From positions 1-25,063 of the forward strand of contig CALJIC010000065.1 in NCBI GenBank assembly GCA_937974195.1: a stretch of DNA of 25,063 bases, in the 5' to 3' direction. Source of the stretch: an uncultured Roseiflexaceae bacterium (GTDB taxonomy: Bacteria > Chloroflexota > Chloroflexia > Chloroflexales > Roseiflexaceae). Below, in pieces: positions 5,189 to 13,807 of this stretch (the first letter of the stretch is position 1; each line of letters starts with the position of its first letter). A program made the position numbers and the translations under genes. Under the pieces are notes generated by a model, which did not search any database, was not told where the DNA came from, and saw only the letters and a list, made by a program, of their open reading frames with translations.

Positions 5189-7417
5189 CTAGCGTTCCGC
5201 CGCCCCGACGGCCTCTTTCCCGCCGCGCGGCACGATCACCTTGATGCGCGTGCCCTTGCCCGGCGCCGACTGCAGCTCGAGGCGCCCGCCGAGCTCGGCG
5301 GCGCGCTCGCGCATGCTCACCAGCCCCAGGTGGCGGCCGTTGCCGTTGTTCTCCGCGCCGGGCTCGAAGCCGCGCCCGTCGTCGACGATCGACATCACCA
5401 CCTGATCCGGCCTCAGGTCCAGCGCGACCTCGACCTGGCAGGCGCCGGCGTGCTTGACGACGTTGTTGAGCGCCTCCTGCGCGATGCGGTACATCGCCTG
5501 CTCGATCCCGCGCGCGTCGCGCTCCTCGCCGCTGACGAACAGGTCGATCGTCAGCCCCTCGCGCCGCCGCAGCATGGCGACGTGCTGCTGCAGCGTCGCG
5601 ATCAGCCCCTGCTCGCTGAGGCCCGGCGGGCGCAGCTGGAAGATCAGCGCGCGCATCTCGGCCAGCGCCGCCGACGCGGTCTCCTGCAGCCGCTCGAGCT
5701 GGGCCGCCGCGCGCGCCGGGTTCTTCTCCAGCTGGGCGCGCGCCGCCTGGGCGGTGAGGGTCATGCTGAAGAGCTGCTGCGAGATCGAGTCGTGCAGGTC
5801 GCGCGCCAGCCGGCTGCGCTCCTCGAGCACCGCCGCCTCCTGGGCGCGCTGGTACAGGCGCGCGTTCTCGATCGCGTTCGCCAGCACGTCGGCCGCGGTC
5901 TCGAGCGCCGCCCGGTCCTCGTCGCTGAACGCCGCCACCTGGCGCGACTCGAGGTTGAGCAGCGCCAGGACGCGGCCGCTCGCCACCACCGGGACGCACA
6001 GCTCGGAGCGCGCGTCGGCCAGCGTGTTGACCTGGTAGTCCGGCTCCTGGCGCACGTCGTCGGCGCGCACGGTCGCCGCGGTGCGGTAGGCGCGCCCGAG
6101 GAGCCCCTTGGAGAGCGGCTGGCGGTGGCCCGGCGTTACCGGCTCCTCGGTGCCGGCCTGCGCCACCAGCTCCAGCTCGCCGCGCTCCTCGTCCACGAGG
6201 TACAGCTCGACGTGGCCGTAGCCGAAGCCCTGCTGGATCTCGGCCGTCACCGTGGCCAGCAGCCGCTCCAGGTCGAGCGTCGAGACGGCCATGCGCGCCA
6301 GGGTGTTGATCACCTCGAGCACCTTGTTGCGCCGCCGCACCTGCTCGGCCAGCAGCTGCGCCTCCTGGTAGAGCCGCGCGCTGCTGATCGGCCCGACGAC
6401 CTGCGCCGCCACGGCCTCGAGCAGGTCCACGTCCTCGTAGGTGAAGGCGTTGACCTGGTCGGACTCGACCGTCAGCACGCCGATCACCCGCCCGCCGGTG
6501 CGCAGTGGCACCGCGATGTACGAGCGGATGTACTGGTTGGTGCCGATGTCGTGGGCCGCCGGCGTGACGCGCGTCTCGTTCCAGGTGTCGTTGGAGAGGA
6601 ACGGCAGCCCCTCGCGCACCACCCAGCCGCAGATCCCCTCGCCGACCCGCAGCCGGACGTTGCGCGCCGCCTCGTCGATCCGCCCGACCGCGGCGACGAT
6701 CTCGAGCTCGTTCTGGTCGTTCAGCAGGGCGATCGCGCTCCCCTGGAACTCAACCTTGAGCCGCTCGACGGTGCGCGCCAGGATCACGTCCAGGTCGAGC
6801 GTGTCGGAGACCTCTCGGCCCAGCTCGACGAGCAGCTGCTCCTTGGCGAGCAGCCGCTGGGTGCGCGCCGCCAGGCGGGCGTTCTCGAGCGCCAGGCCGG
6901 CCTGGCGGGCGATCGCCTCGAGCACCTTGATGTTCGGCAGCTCGATCGCCGCCAGGTCGTCGGCCGGCTCGACGTAGATCGCGCCGATCAGCCGGTCGCT
7001 CCGGCCGCGCAGTGGGACCAGCAGCGTGCCGCTGTCGTGGTCGCTCGGGCCGTCCGGCACGGGGGTGGTTTCGCCAGGGGTCAGGTACGACTCGCTCAGG
7101 CGGTTCTTCGGCTGCAGAAGCGCCTGGTACTCGGCGGGCGCCAGCGGCCGCTCGCGCAGCGTGACGATCTCGTCCTCGGGGATCCCGGAGAAGGCGCACG
7201 CCTCCAGCTCGTCGGTGTCTGCATTGCGCAGCCGCACGTAGACGCGCCGGTACCCGAGCGAGCGCCGGATGGCGTCGGCGACGTCCTGGAGCAGCGTCTC
7301 AGGTGTGATGTCCGCGCGCAGCTGCGTGCCGAGAGCCAGCAGGTCGCCCAGCGGCAGGTTGCGCGCCAGGTCGGTCATCAGCGCCTCGGTGCGGGCGGTT
7401 GGGGACTCGTGTGCCAC
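5189..7417 (-). CDS. Triple-GAF sensor histidine kinase (HisKA_3 type)
   Basis: A 742-residue soluble sensor kinase; no membrane segment is visible, so it senses a cytoplasmic signal. Three GAF domains occupy about residues 38-180, 200-350 and 375-515. The third GAF leads into the dimerisation/phospho-transfer helix RSRLARDLHDSISQQLF, with H542 as the predicted phosphorylated histidine. The ATPase domain has its N box at NNVVKHA (about 651) and G1 box at DDGRGF (about 679). This is the NarX/LiaS/DegS class, whose partners are NarL-type regulators such as the next gene. The GTG at 7417 is taken as start with GGGAAG upstream; an ATG at 7378 with GAGG 5 bases before it is a fair alternative. GAF domains can bind haem, small ligands or nothing, and no diagnostic residue lets me choose. 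Confidence 0.95.
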   Translation of the reverse strand: MAHESPTARTEALMTDLARNLPLGDLLALGTQLRADITPETLLQDVADAIRRSLGYRRVYVRLRNADTDELEACAFSGIPEDEIVTLRERPLAPAEYQALLQPKNRLSESYLTPGETTPVPDGPSDHDSGTLLVPLRGRSDRLIGAIYVEPADDLAAIELPNIKVLEAIARQAGLALENARLAARTQRLLAKEQLLVELGREVSDTLDLDVILARTVERLKVEFQGSAIALLNDQNELEIVAAVGRIDEAARNVRLRVGEGICGWVVREGLPFLSNDTWNETRVTPAAHDIGTNQYIRSYIAVPLRTGGRVIGVLTVESDQVNAFTYEDVDLLEAVAAQVVGPISSARLYQEAQLLAEQVRRRNKVLEVINTLARMAVSTLDLERLLATVTAEIQQGFGYGHVELYLVDEERGELELVAQAGTEEPVTPGHRQPLSKGLLGRAYRTAATVRADDVRQEPDYQVNTLADARSELCVPVVASGRVLALLNLESRQVAAFSDEDRAALETAADVLANAIENARLYQRAQEAAVLEERSRLARDLHDSISQQLFSMTLTAQAARAQLEKNPARAAAQLERLQETASAALAEMRALIFQLRPPGLSEQGLIATLQQHVAMLRRREGLTIDLFVSGEERDARGIEQAMYRIAQEALNNVVKHAGACQVEVALDLRPDQVVMSIVDDGRGFEPGAENNGNGRHLGLVSMRERAAELGGRLELQSAPGKGTRIKVIVPRGGKEAVGAAER

Positions 7418-7448
7418 AATCGCTTCCCAGATTTATCGGATTGACGTA

Positions 7449-7457
7449 ATTGTAGCA
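7449..7457 (-). promoter_or_regulatory. Extended -10 promoter for the kinase-regulator pair
   Basis: On the minus strand TGCTACAAT (7457-7449) lies 32 bases before the GTG start of the histidine kinase, in the 72-base gap after scpA. The -35 position is poor. It would allow the two-component genes to be expressed apart from scpA. Confidence 0.5.
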
Positions 7458-7489
7458 CAAGGCGCCGGCGCTTGTATCCGGCGCAAGGC

Positions 7490-8269
7490 TTATGACGCCA
7501 CCGTCTCGCTGCTCAGCTCGTGCAGCGCGGCGTCGCTCAGGTTCGGCCCGCGCCCGATCATGATCGGGCCGAACAGCTCGGCCTGCTCGACGACGACCGC
7601 GCGGCGCTTGAGCAGCTCCAGCACCGACCACAGCGCCACCACGATCTCGACGCGGGTGACGGTGGTGGAGAGCAGGTCCTCGAAGCTGAACCACTCGCTC
7701 ACGCGCAGCCGATCGCGGATTCGCTCGGCCATCTCCTGCACGGTGATGATCTTCGGCGCCGGCAGCGGGGTCTCGGGCGGCTCCAGGGGCAGGAGCAGCT
7801 GCATACGCCGCTGGACGGCGGCGATCATGTCGCTCAGAGTCGCGTCGAGCGCGGCGGGGCGCGGGGCGACGGGCAGCGGCGGCGTGGCGACGCGCGTGTA
7901 GGTGCGTCGCCCTTGCTCCTCCCAGGCCCGCAGCAGAAGCGCCGCCTGCTTGAAGCGCTGGTACTCCTGAAGCTGGCGCACCAGTGCCTCGCCGTCGGAG
8001 ATCGGCTCATCGGCGCTGCTGGCCGGCCGGGGGAGCAGCGCCCGCGACTTGATCACCAGCAGCCGCGCGGCGATCACCAGGAAGGCCGAAAGCGCCGCCG
8101 GGTCGGGGTCCTCGATCGCGCGCACGTGCTCCAGGTACTGGTCCGTGACCTGCGCCAGCGCCACCTCGGTGATGTCGAGCTCCTCGCGCTCGATCAGCCG
8201 CAGCAGCAGGTCGAGCGGTCCCTCGAACACCGGGAGCTGGATGGTGTAGTCGACTCGGTCGTACATCAT
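7490..8269 (-). CDS. scpA: Segregation and condensation protein A (kleisin)
   Basis: A 259-residue kleisin subunit of the bacterial SMC condensin, which organises and helps segregate the chromosome. The N-terminal helical domain that contacts the SMC neck shows the family signature FEGPLDLLLRLIEREELDI (residues about 15-33) and the FLVIAARLLVIKSRALLP block (about 63-80). A charged linker follows, and the C-terminal winged-helix part includes VTRVEIVVALWSVLELLKRR (about 206-225). Length is usual. The start is MM at 8269 or 8266; the ribosome site is weak in both cases. The usual partner scpB is not beside it; an HD protein gene precedes it by 29 bases, forming a probable operon with that and the dehydratase gene. 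Confidence 0.95.
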   Translation of the reverse strand: MMYDRVDYTIQLPVFEGPLDLLLRLIEREELDITEVALAQVTDQYLEHVRAIEDPDPAALSAFLVIAARLLVIKSRALLPRPASSADEPISDGEALVRQLQEYQRFKQAALLLRAWEEQGRRTYTRVATPPLPVAPRPAALDATLSDMIAAVQRRMQLLLPLEPPETPLPAPKIITVQEMAERIRDRLRVSEWFSFEDLLSTTVTRVEIVVALWSVLELLKRRAVVVEQAELFGPIMIGRGPNLSDAALHELSSETVAS

Positions 8270-8298
8270 ATGATTCGCGGCCCCGGGCTGCCGGCGCG

Positions 8299-8799
8299 TC
8301 AGTTCTGGTTATCGGCCCACGAGAGCGCGGCGGTGAGCGGAGTGGCGCGCTGTGCGGCGTAGTCGCGCAGGATCTCGGCCGCCTGCGCGCAGCCGCCGGC
8401 CTGCTCGATCAGGCGCGCGCTCCGCAGATCGTGGTCGGCGTGGACGGCGAAGGGCCGCAGCACCCCGCGCCCGCTGCGCGCCGCGCGGCGGTAGGCCCCC
8501 GGCGCGAGGCGCTTGAGCACGACGAACAGGCCGTAGTAGAGCAGCGGGATCGGCCGCCCGTCGTCGTCCACCTTGCCGCAGTCGTGCAGCAGCGCGGCCT
8601 TCAGCAGCCCCGTGTCCCGGTGCCCGGCGCGCACCAGGGTGTGGTAGACGTCGAGCGAGTGGCGCTGGTCGAAGACCGGCATGCGCTCGAAGAGCGCGAG
8701 CTCGCCCGGGCTCAGGGTCGCGCGCAGCAGCGCGCGCTCGTCCGGCGCGACGGACGCGGTGAGGGCGGCAAACAGCTGCTGCAGGCGCCGCCGGACCAT
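8299..8799 (-). CDS. HD-domain metal-dependent phosphohydrolase-like protein
   Basis: A 166-residue protein with a compact HD fold. Visible metal-ligand motifs are QRHSLDVYHTL (H47, H53), LLHDCGKV (H72-D73) and a later HADHD. The family hydrolyses phosphate mono- or diesters of nucleotides, but the substrate cannot be predicted. It lacks a GYP signature and any RelA or cyclase domain. It begins three bases after the stop of the dehydratase gene, so translation is coupled, and it precedes scpA. A similar short HD protein next to scpA is plausible as a lineage-conserved arrangement, but I cannot verify that here. Confidence 0.85.
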   Translation of the reverse strand: MVRRRLQQLFAALTASVAPDERALLRATLSPGELALFERMPVFDQRHSLDVYHTLVRAGHRDTGLLKAALLHDCGKVDDDGRPIPLLYYGLFVVLKRLAPGAYRRAARSGRGVLRPFAVHADHDLRSARLIEQAGGCAQAAEILRDYAAQRATPLTAALSWADNQN

Positions 8800-8802
8800 C
8801 GG

Positions 8803-9087
8803 CTACCCCAGGATCTCGTCGATCTGCGCGGCCAGCGCGAAGTCCTTCTCCGTCAGCCCGCCGGCGTCGTGGGTGGTGAGCGTCAGCGTCACGCTGCGCC
8901 AGCGGATGTCGATATCCGGGTGGTGCCCGGCGGCCTCCGCCAGGAAGCCGACGTGCGTGACGAAGGCGATCGCGGCCGGGAACGACGCCAGCTTGAACGT
9001 CTTCCGGATCGCGTCGCCCTCACGTGTCCAGCCGACCAGCGCTTCGAGGCGGGACGCGATATCTTCGCTGCTGAGTGTCGCTGCCAT
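8803..9087 (-). CDS. 4a-hydroxytetrahydrobiopterin dehydratase (pterin carbinolamine dehydratase)
   Basis: A 94-residue PCD/DCoH-family protein that dehydrates 4a-hydroxytetrahydropterin, formed by aromatic amino acid hydroxylases, so that the pterin can be recycled. The active-site motif HHPDIDIRW is at residues 55-63, and GLTEKDFALAAQIDEI closes the fold. Length is normal for the family. No phenylalanine hydroxylase gene is nearby. Related proteins also occur in organisms without that enzyme, where they have been linked to molybdopterin metabolism, so the substrate is not certain. First gene of a probable operon with the HD protein and scpA. The gap to the rpoD stop (9088-9189) holds two hairpins. 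Confidence 0.93.
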   Translation of the reverse strand: MAATLSSEDIASRLEALVGWTREGDAIRKTFKLASFPAAIAFVTHVGFLAEAAGHHPDIDIRWRSVTLTLTTHDAGGLTEKDFALAAQIDEILG

Positions 9088-9103
9088 ACGGGGGTCGCGG
9101 CCT

Positions 9104-9158
9104 TCGGCGGCGAGGCCCCGCGCCGCCGAGATGAAGTTTGGGGAGGCATTGCCTCCCC
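9104..9158 (-). terminator. Two hairpins after rpoD
   Basis: Reading leftward from the rpoD stop, the first hairpin is a 9-bp perfect arm pair, GGGGAGGCA (9140-9148) and TGCCTCCCC (9150-9158), around a one-base centre. The second is TCGGCGGCG (9104-9112) with CGCCGCCGA (9121-9129). Neither is followed by a T tract, so if they terminate rpoD transcription they do so weakly or with Rho; they may also shape the dehydratase leader. Confidence 0.5.
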
Positions 9159-9189
9159 AGAAACTCCCTCTTCCGCAGAACGTGTGTCG

Positions 9190-10371
<1,182 letters not shown>

Positions 10372-10393
10372 GGATCCTGGCTTTCTTGATGAC

Positions 10394-10399
10394 ATAATA
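10394..10399 (-). promoter_or_regulatory. Proximal -10 element for rpoD
   Basis: Minus-strand TATTAT (10399-10394), preceded directly by TG, lies 22 bases before the rpoD ATG. A TTGACA at 10412-10407 is too close to be its -35, and the 17-base spacing from that TTGACA gives only TCAAGA. A low-confidence promoter; the distal promoter at 10720-10749 is better formed. Confidence 0.35.
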
Positions 10400-10441
10400 C
10401 ACGACCTGTCAAGGTTGCTGGGCGACAGGCCGGCCACCGGG

Positions 10442-10454
10442 ACGAGTTACTCGT
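10442..10454. repeat. Short perfect palindrome upstream of rpoD
   Basis: ACGAGT, one central T, ACTCGT form a 13-base perfect dyad in the rpoD leader region. It has the size of an operator half-site pair, but no regulator can be assigned. Confidence 0.35.
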
Positions 10455-10482
10455 AATGTCGCCCGTTTTTAGGCAACAAGAT

Positions 10483-10555
10483 GGGGCTGAGAGCCAGCCA
10501 CTCCAAGCCCCGAGGTGCTCTCGTGTAAGAGGGACGCGTGCTTGGCACCCCATTT
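10483..10555 (-). other. Structured segment in the distal rpoD leader
   Basis: Several helices compete here. In the leftward transcript the order is GAGAGC (10522-10517), GGGGCT (10511-10506), GCTCTC (10494-10489), AGCCCC (10488-10483). GAGAGC complements GCTCTC and GGGGCT complements AGCCCC, which is a pseudoknot-like interleaving. Upstream CCAAGC can also pair with the GCTTGG that overlaps GGGGCT. It does not match any riboswitch class I know. Confidence 0.3.
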
Positions 10556-10565
10556 GTACCCTGCG

Positions 10566-10701
10566 TTACTATATCATTAGTTATTCGTTAAAGTCAATCC
10601 CTTTGTCCACCAATTTTATCCGCACCTTTTCCACTTATCCACAGGTTTTACCCCATTGGAAAGCCACAGAACGCATGTTCTCCACAGCATGATGTGGACA
10701 A
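10566..10701. other. Candidate replication origin: DnaA-box cluster beside an AT-rich tract
   Basis: A perfect DnaA box, TTATCCACA, is at 10635-10643. Close variants are TTTTCCACT (10627-10635, one base outside the relaxed consensus), TTCTCCACA (10678-10686, one mismatch), TTGTCCACA on the minus strand (10701-10693, one mismatch) and TTGTCCACC (10603-10611, two mismatches). The last two of the near-consensus boxes form an inverted pair 6 bases apart. Immediately to the left, 10566-10600 is unusually AT-rich for this GC-rich window and could be an unwinding element. Genes diverge on both sides (rpoD leftward, pyrF rightward), and rpmH-rnpA-yidC-jag, usual origin neighbours, lie about 5-8 kb away. 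No dnaA or dnaN is in the window. Confidence 0.5.
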
Positions 10702-10719
10702 GCGGCTCGGCGCTTGCGT

Positions 10720-10749
10720 AGCATATCACAAACGGGAAGCGCATGTCAA
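10720..10749 (-). promoter_or_regulatory. Distal leftward promoter toward rpoD
   Basis: Minus-strand TTGACA (10749-10744), an 18-base spacer, then TATGCT (10725-10720). Transcription would start near 10713 and run through the DnaA-box cluster into rpoD with a leader of about 340 bases. Confidence 0.5.
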
Positions 10750-10779
10750 AACCGTTTTAGTGTGACGGCCGCCCGAATC

Positions 10780-10808
10780 TTGACAGCGCCCGCCGCCGCC
10801 CGTAGGAT
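10780..10808 (+). promoter_or_regulatory. Promoter for pyrF
   Basis: TTGACA (10780-10785), a 17-base spacer, then TAGGAT (10803-10808). The -35 is perfect and spacing ideal. The transcript would start near 10815, about 28 bases before the pyrF ATG, leaving room for the AGGAG ribosome site. Confidence 0.7.
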
Positions 10809-10842
10809 TCACCGCGCACAACCGGCCTGAGGAGAAGAAACC

Positions 10843-11652
10843 ATGCGCTTTATCGACGCCCTGCTCGACGCTAGCCGCAGCCGGCGCAGCCTGCTCTGCA
10901 TCGGCCTCGACCCGCTGCCGGAACGGCTTCCCGCGCACCTCGGCTCTTCAGCCCAGGCCGTCTACGACTTCTGCGCGGCGATCATCGAGGCCACCGCCGA
11001 CATCGCCTGCGCCTACAAGCCGAACATCGCGTTCTTCGAGGCGCTCGGCGCCCCAGGAATAGAGACGCTCCAGCGCCTGTGCGAGTTACCGCGCGATGTG
11101 CCGATGATCCTGGATGCCAAGCGCGGCGACATCGGCTCCACCGCCGAGGCCTATGCCCGCATGGCCTTCGAGGTATTCCGCGCCGACGCGGTGACGCTCA
11201 GCCCCTACCTGGGCGGCGACACGCTCGCCCCGTTCCTGCGCCACGCCGAGCGCGGCTGCTTCGTGCTCTGCAAGACCTCCAACCCCGGCAGCGCCGACGT
11301 GCAGGACCTGGAGCTCGCCACCGGCGGCCCGCTGTACCTGGAAATCGCCCGCCAGGCGCGTGACCGCTGGAACGCCAACGGCAATGTCGGGCTGGTGGTC
11401 GGCGCCACTCATGCCGAAGCGATCGCCGCCGTGCGGGCCGCCTGCCCCGATCTGCCGCTGCTGGTGCCGGGCGTCGGCGCCCAGGGCGGCGATCTGGAGG
11501 CGGCGGTGCGGGCCGCGGTGGACGCCGCCGGCGAGCGCGCGCTGATCAACGCCTCGCGCAGTATTCTGTACGCCAGCAGCGGGCCGGACTTCGCCCAGGC
11601 CGCTCGCGCTGAGGCGATCCGGCTCCGCGACGCCATCAACCGCGTGCGGTAA
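10843..11652 (+). CDS. pyrF: Orotidine 5'-phosphate decarboxylase, group 2
   Basis: A 269-residue enzyme that decarboxylates OMP to UMP, the last step of pyrimidine synthesis. The catalytic signature DAKRGDIGST lies at residues 91-100, with the Asp/Lys pair D91, K93 and D96. CIGLDPLPERLP (19-30) and AYKPNIAFFEALG (57-69) are the substrate-binding beta-strand ends. The length and the KRGDIGST sequence place it in the longer group 2 (PyrF_2) rather than the short E. coli-type group. The ATG at 10843 has AGGAG about 9 bases upstream. No other pyr gene is adjacent; an unrelated membrane protein gene follows after 9 bases. Confidence 0.95.
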   Translation: MRFIDALLDASRSRRSLLCIGLDPLPERLPAHLGSSAQAVYDFCAAIIEATADIACAYKPNIAFFEALGAPGIETLQRLCELPRDVPMILDAKRGDIGSTAEAYARMAFEVFRADAVTLSPYLGGDTLAPFLRHAERGCFVLCKTSNPGSADVQDLELATGGPLYLEIARQARDRWNANGNVGLVVGATHAEAIAAVRAACPDLPLLVPGVGAQGGDLEAAVRAAVDAAGERALINASRSILYASSGPDFAQAARAEAIRLRDAINRVR

Positions 11653-11661
11653 GGCAAAGCG

Positions 11662-13308
11662 ATGCGCTTCGATGTCCTGATCGAGCGGCTCCGGGCGAGC
11701 ATCCACAGCGAGCGCCGCCTGCTGCAGCGAGTCGCGCGCTACGTGCTGCCGCTGCTGCTGCTGCCGGTGGGGCCGGCGGTGGCCCAGATCCCGACCGGCT
11801 GGATCGGGCTGATCGCCGGCGGGCTGATCGCGCTGCTCATGATCGCCCAGGCCGAGCTGTTCATCCGGCCAACCTTTGTGCGCGCCCGGATCGTGGACCG
11901 CGACCTCACCAGCTATCTCGGCCTCGCGCCATCTGGCGAGAAGCAGGAGCTCACGCATGCCCTGGCGCTGCTGCTCCCGCCGGCGGCGGCGCTGCTGCTC
12001 GGTATGGCGCTCTTCCTGCCCGGCATGATGGCGGACGCGGCCTCCTGGCAGCGCCTGGTCGCGCTGGTGCTGGCCGGGCTGGCGCTGTGGGCGGTCTGGC
12101 AGCGTCTGGCCGAGACCGTCTCGCTGCTCGACAGCGTGGAGCAGCGCCTTGCGGCGGCCGCCAGGGATCTCATCGGCGGCGGGCGCTCCCCTGACGACAA
12201 GGCGCTGGTGGGCGCGAGCGACTCGCCGGCCCGCGCGCCGTCTGCTAGCTACCGGCTGCCGGAGGACGGGCTGCTCGAGCCGCGCATCGCCAGGCGTGTC
12301 GTCGGGCTGCCGCTCCCGCCGCTGCGCCTCTCGCCGGCCGGCGTGGCGCTGCTGCGCACCGAGGCCTACCTCACGCTGCGCGACTTCCCCGACACCCAGG
12401 ACCGGGACCTGATCGCGTCGCTGAACGAGCTCGGCCGCGAGATCTCCGCCACGGAGCAGCGCCACAGCGCGCTGCCGCCGGTTGGCGGGAAGATCTACCT
12501 CCCCGTGGCCGCCGGCGGCGCGGTCGCGGCGCTGCTCGGCGCGACGGTGCGCCGGCTGGGGATGGACGGCGCCTACTCGGCCTCGCTGCGCACCTGGCTG
12601 GTGCGGCTGCCGCCTGCCCGCTCCTACAGCGTCGCCGGCCGCCTGATCGACGCGGTCGTGGCGCTGCGCATCCTGCCGCCCGGGAGCGTCGTGCCGCACC
12701 ACCTGACCGTCCAGGGCGACCTGGGGCGCGAGGCGCGCGTCCTCAGCGTCTTGCACCTCGCCGCGTCGGCGCTGGTGCTCGAGGAGCGGCCGGGCGCCGG
12801 CCGCGATGACCCGCGGCCCTTCATCATGCGCGGCGGCGGCGTGCTGGACGATCTCGATGGGCGCGGGCGCGGCACCGGGCCGCGCACCGATTTCGTCGAC
12901 GGCTTCCTCTTCGTCGACGTGCCCGCGCTCGACGCGCCCGAGCACCGCATCGGCCACACCCTCAACCTGCGGCTGAAGCAGGTGCTCGCCTACGGCCTGC
13001 TGGCCGCGGCCACGCCCTCCTACCGGCGCACGCCGCTCGAGGCGCGTGCGGCCGCCGTCTTCGAGCGCCTGCGCGAAGACGTGCGCCAGCTCCTCGCCGA
13101 CCATGGCCTGGAGGCGGCGCTGGAGGTGGACTGGCTGGACGGCGCCTGGAGCGAGATCTGGCCGCTGATCGAAGGGCTGAACCGCGCGAAGCAGCGCAGC
13201 CCGCAGTTCCTCGCGCAGATGCAGCGCCTGCGCGACGATGCGCTCGATGCGCTCGAGGCGATCGCGGCTGAGGACGCCGGCACGCGCGCTGAGCGCGGCG
13301 TGCTATAA
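11662..13308 (+). CDS. Membrane protein of unknown function, 548 residues
   Basis: I do not recognise a family. The N-terminal third has four likely membrane spans (about residues 27-41, 46-66, 99-120 and 131-147). A long soluble part follows (about 150-548). That part includes a second, weaker hydrophobic glycine/alanine-rich patch (about 279-295) and an acidic C-terminal helical region (about 450-540). There is no obvious catalytic motif, nucleotide-binding loop or protease signature. It starts 9 bases after pyrF, with AAGG before the ATG at 11662, so it is in the pyrF operon. Its stop codon lies inside the extended -10 promoter of smpB. Codon use and GC content look like those of its neighbours, so it is probably native and possibly restricted to this lineage. 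Confidence 0.8.
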   Translation: MRFDVLIERLRASIHSERRLLQRVARYVLPLLLLPVGPAVAQIPTGWIGLIAGGLIALLMIAQAELFIRPTFVRARIVDRDLTSYLGLAPSGEKQELTHALALLLPPAAALLLGMALFLPGMMADAASWQRLVALVLAGLALWAVWQRLAETVSLLDSVEQRLAAAARDLIGGGRSPDDKALVGASDSPARAPSASYRLPEDGLLEPRIARRVVGLPLPPLRLSPAGVALLRTEAYLTLRDFPDTQDRDLIASLNELGREISATEQRHSALPPVGGKIYLPVAAGGAVAALLGATVRRLGMDGAYSASLRTWLVRLPPARSYSVAGRLIDAVVALRILPPGSVVPHHLTVQGDLGREARVLSVLHLAASALVLEERPGAGRDDPRPFIMRGGGVLDDLDGRGRGTGPRTDFVDGFLFVDVPALDAPEHRIGHTLNLRLKQVLAYGLLAAATPSYRRTPLEARAAAVFERLREDVRQLLADHGLEAALEVDWLDGAWSEIWPLIEGLNRAKQRSPQFLAQMQRLRDDALDALEAIAAEDAGTRAERGVL

Positions 13309-13309
13309 T
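13301..13309 (+). promoter_or_regulatory. smpB promoter overlapping the upstream stop codon
   Basis: TGCTATAAT is a consensus extended -10. The TAA stop of the upstream membrane protein (13306-13308) lies inside the -10 hexamer (13304-13309). Transcription would begin near 13316, giving a leader of only about 12 bases before the smpB ATG, just enough for GGAGG at 13318-13322. Confidence 0.6.
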
Positions 13310-13327
13310 GGCCGGACGGAGGTTTTT

Positions 13328-13807
13328 ATGGCTGTCGGTGAGCGGCGAGCCGAGCAGACCGTGGCGGACAACCGCAAGGCGCGCCACGACTACTTCATCG
13401 AAGAGACCTACGAGGCCGGCATCGTGCTGACCGGCAGCGAGATCAAATCCATTCGCAACGGGCGGGTGAACCTGCGCGGCGGATATGCGCGCGTCGTGAA
13501 CGGCGAGGTGTGGCTGTACGACGTGCACATCGCGTCGTACGAGCAGTCCGGGAAGTACTTCAACCACGAGCCCACCCGGCCGCGCAAGCTGCTGCTGCAC
13601 CGCCGCGAGATCAGCCGCATCGTCGGGCAGGTCGAGCGCCAGGGCTACACGCTCGTGCCGCTGCGCCTGTACCTGAAGGGGCGCCGCGCCAAAGTGGAGC
13701 TGGGCCTCGCCAGGGGCAAGAAGCTCTACGACAAGCGCGAGGATATCGCCAAGCGCGAGGCGCGCCGGGACATCGAGCGCGCGATGAAGGCCCGCAGTCG
13801 CGGGTAG
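13328..13807 (+). CDS. smpB: SsrA-binding protein SmpB
   Basis: A 159-residue partner of tmRNA that delivers it to stalled ribosomes for trans-translation. The OB-fold core shows FIEETYEAGIVLTGSEIKSIR (about residues 23-43), VWLYDVHIASYEQ (about 61-73), and the C-terminal basic tail KKLYDKREDIAKREARRDIERA that mimics the codon-anticodon helix. Length and motifs are normal. The ATG at 13328 has GGAGG 5 bases upstream; a longer open frame from 13238 overlaps the previous gene and the promoter and is rejected. I looked for ssrA (tmRNA) in the 340 bases downstream and did not see it. The next gene is a Clp-type ATPase, a suggestive neighbour. Confidence 0.97.
   Translation: MAVGERRAEQTVADNRKARHDYFIEETYEAGIVLTGSEIKSIRNGRVNLRGGYARVVNGEVWLYDVHIASYEQSGKYFNHEPTRPRKLLLHRREISRIVGQVERQGYTLVPLRLYLKGRRAKVELGLARGKKLYDKREDIAKREARRDIERAMKARSRG

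Noticed and set aside
4443..5999. 518-codon frame containing the response regulator at its end
   Set aside because: The first 300 codons are an off-frame reading of the kinase gene; the regulator starts at the ATG at 5090 with its own ribosome site.
5081..7444. 787-codon open frame on the plus strand opposite the histidine kinase
   Set aside because: It is the complementary-frame shadow of a well-supported kinase gene; its product is Arg/Leu/His-rich low complexity with no domain, as expected of high-GC antisense frames.
10483..10495. GGGGCTGAGAGCC resembling the GCTGAGA core of a TPP riboswitch
   Set aside because: The second conserved half (CTGAT...GGATAATGCC-like) is absent on this strand, and no thiamine gene follows.
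11086..13104. 672-codon minus-strand frame opposite pyrF and the membrane protein
   Set aside because: Shadow of GC-rich coding sequence; it covers half of the conserved pyrF gene.
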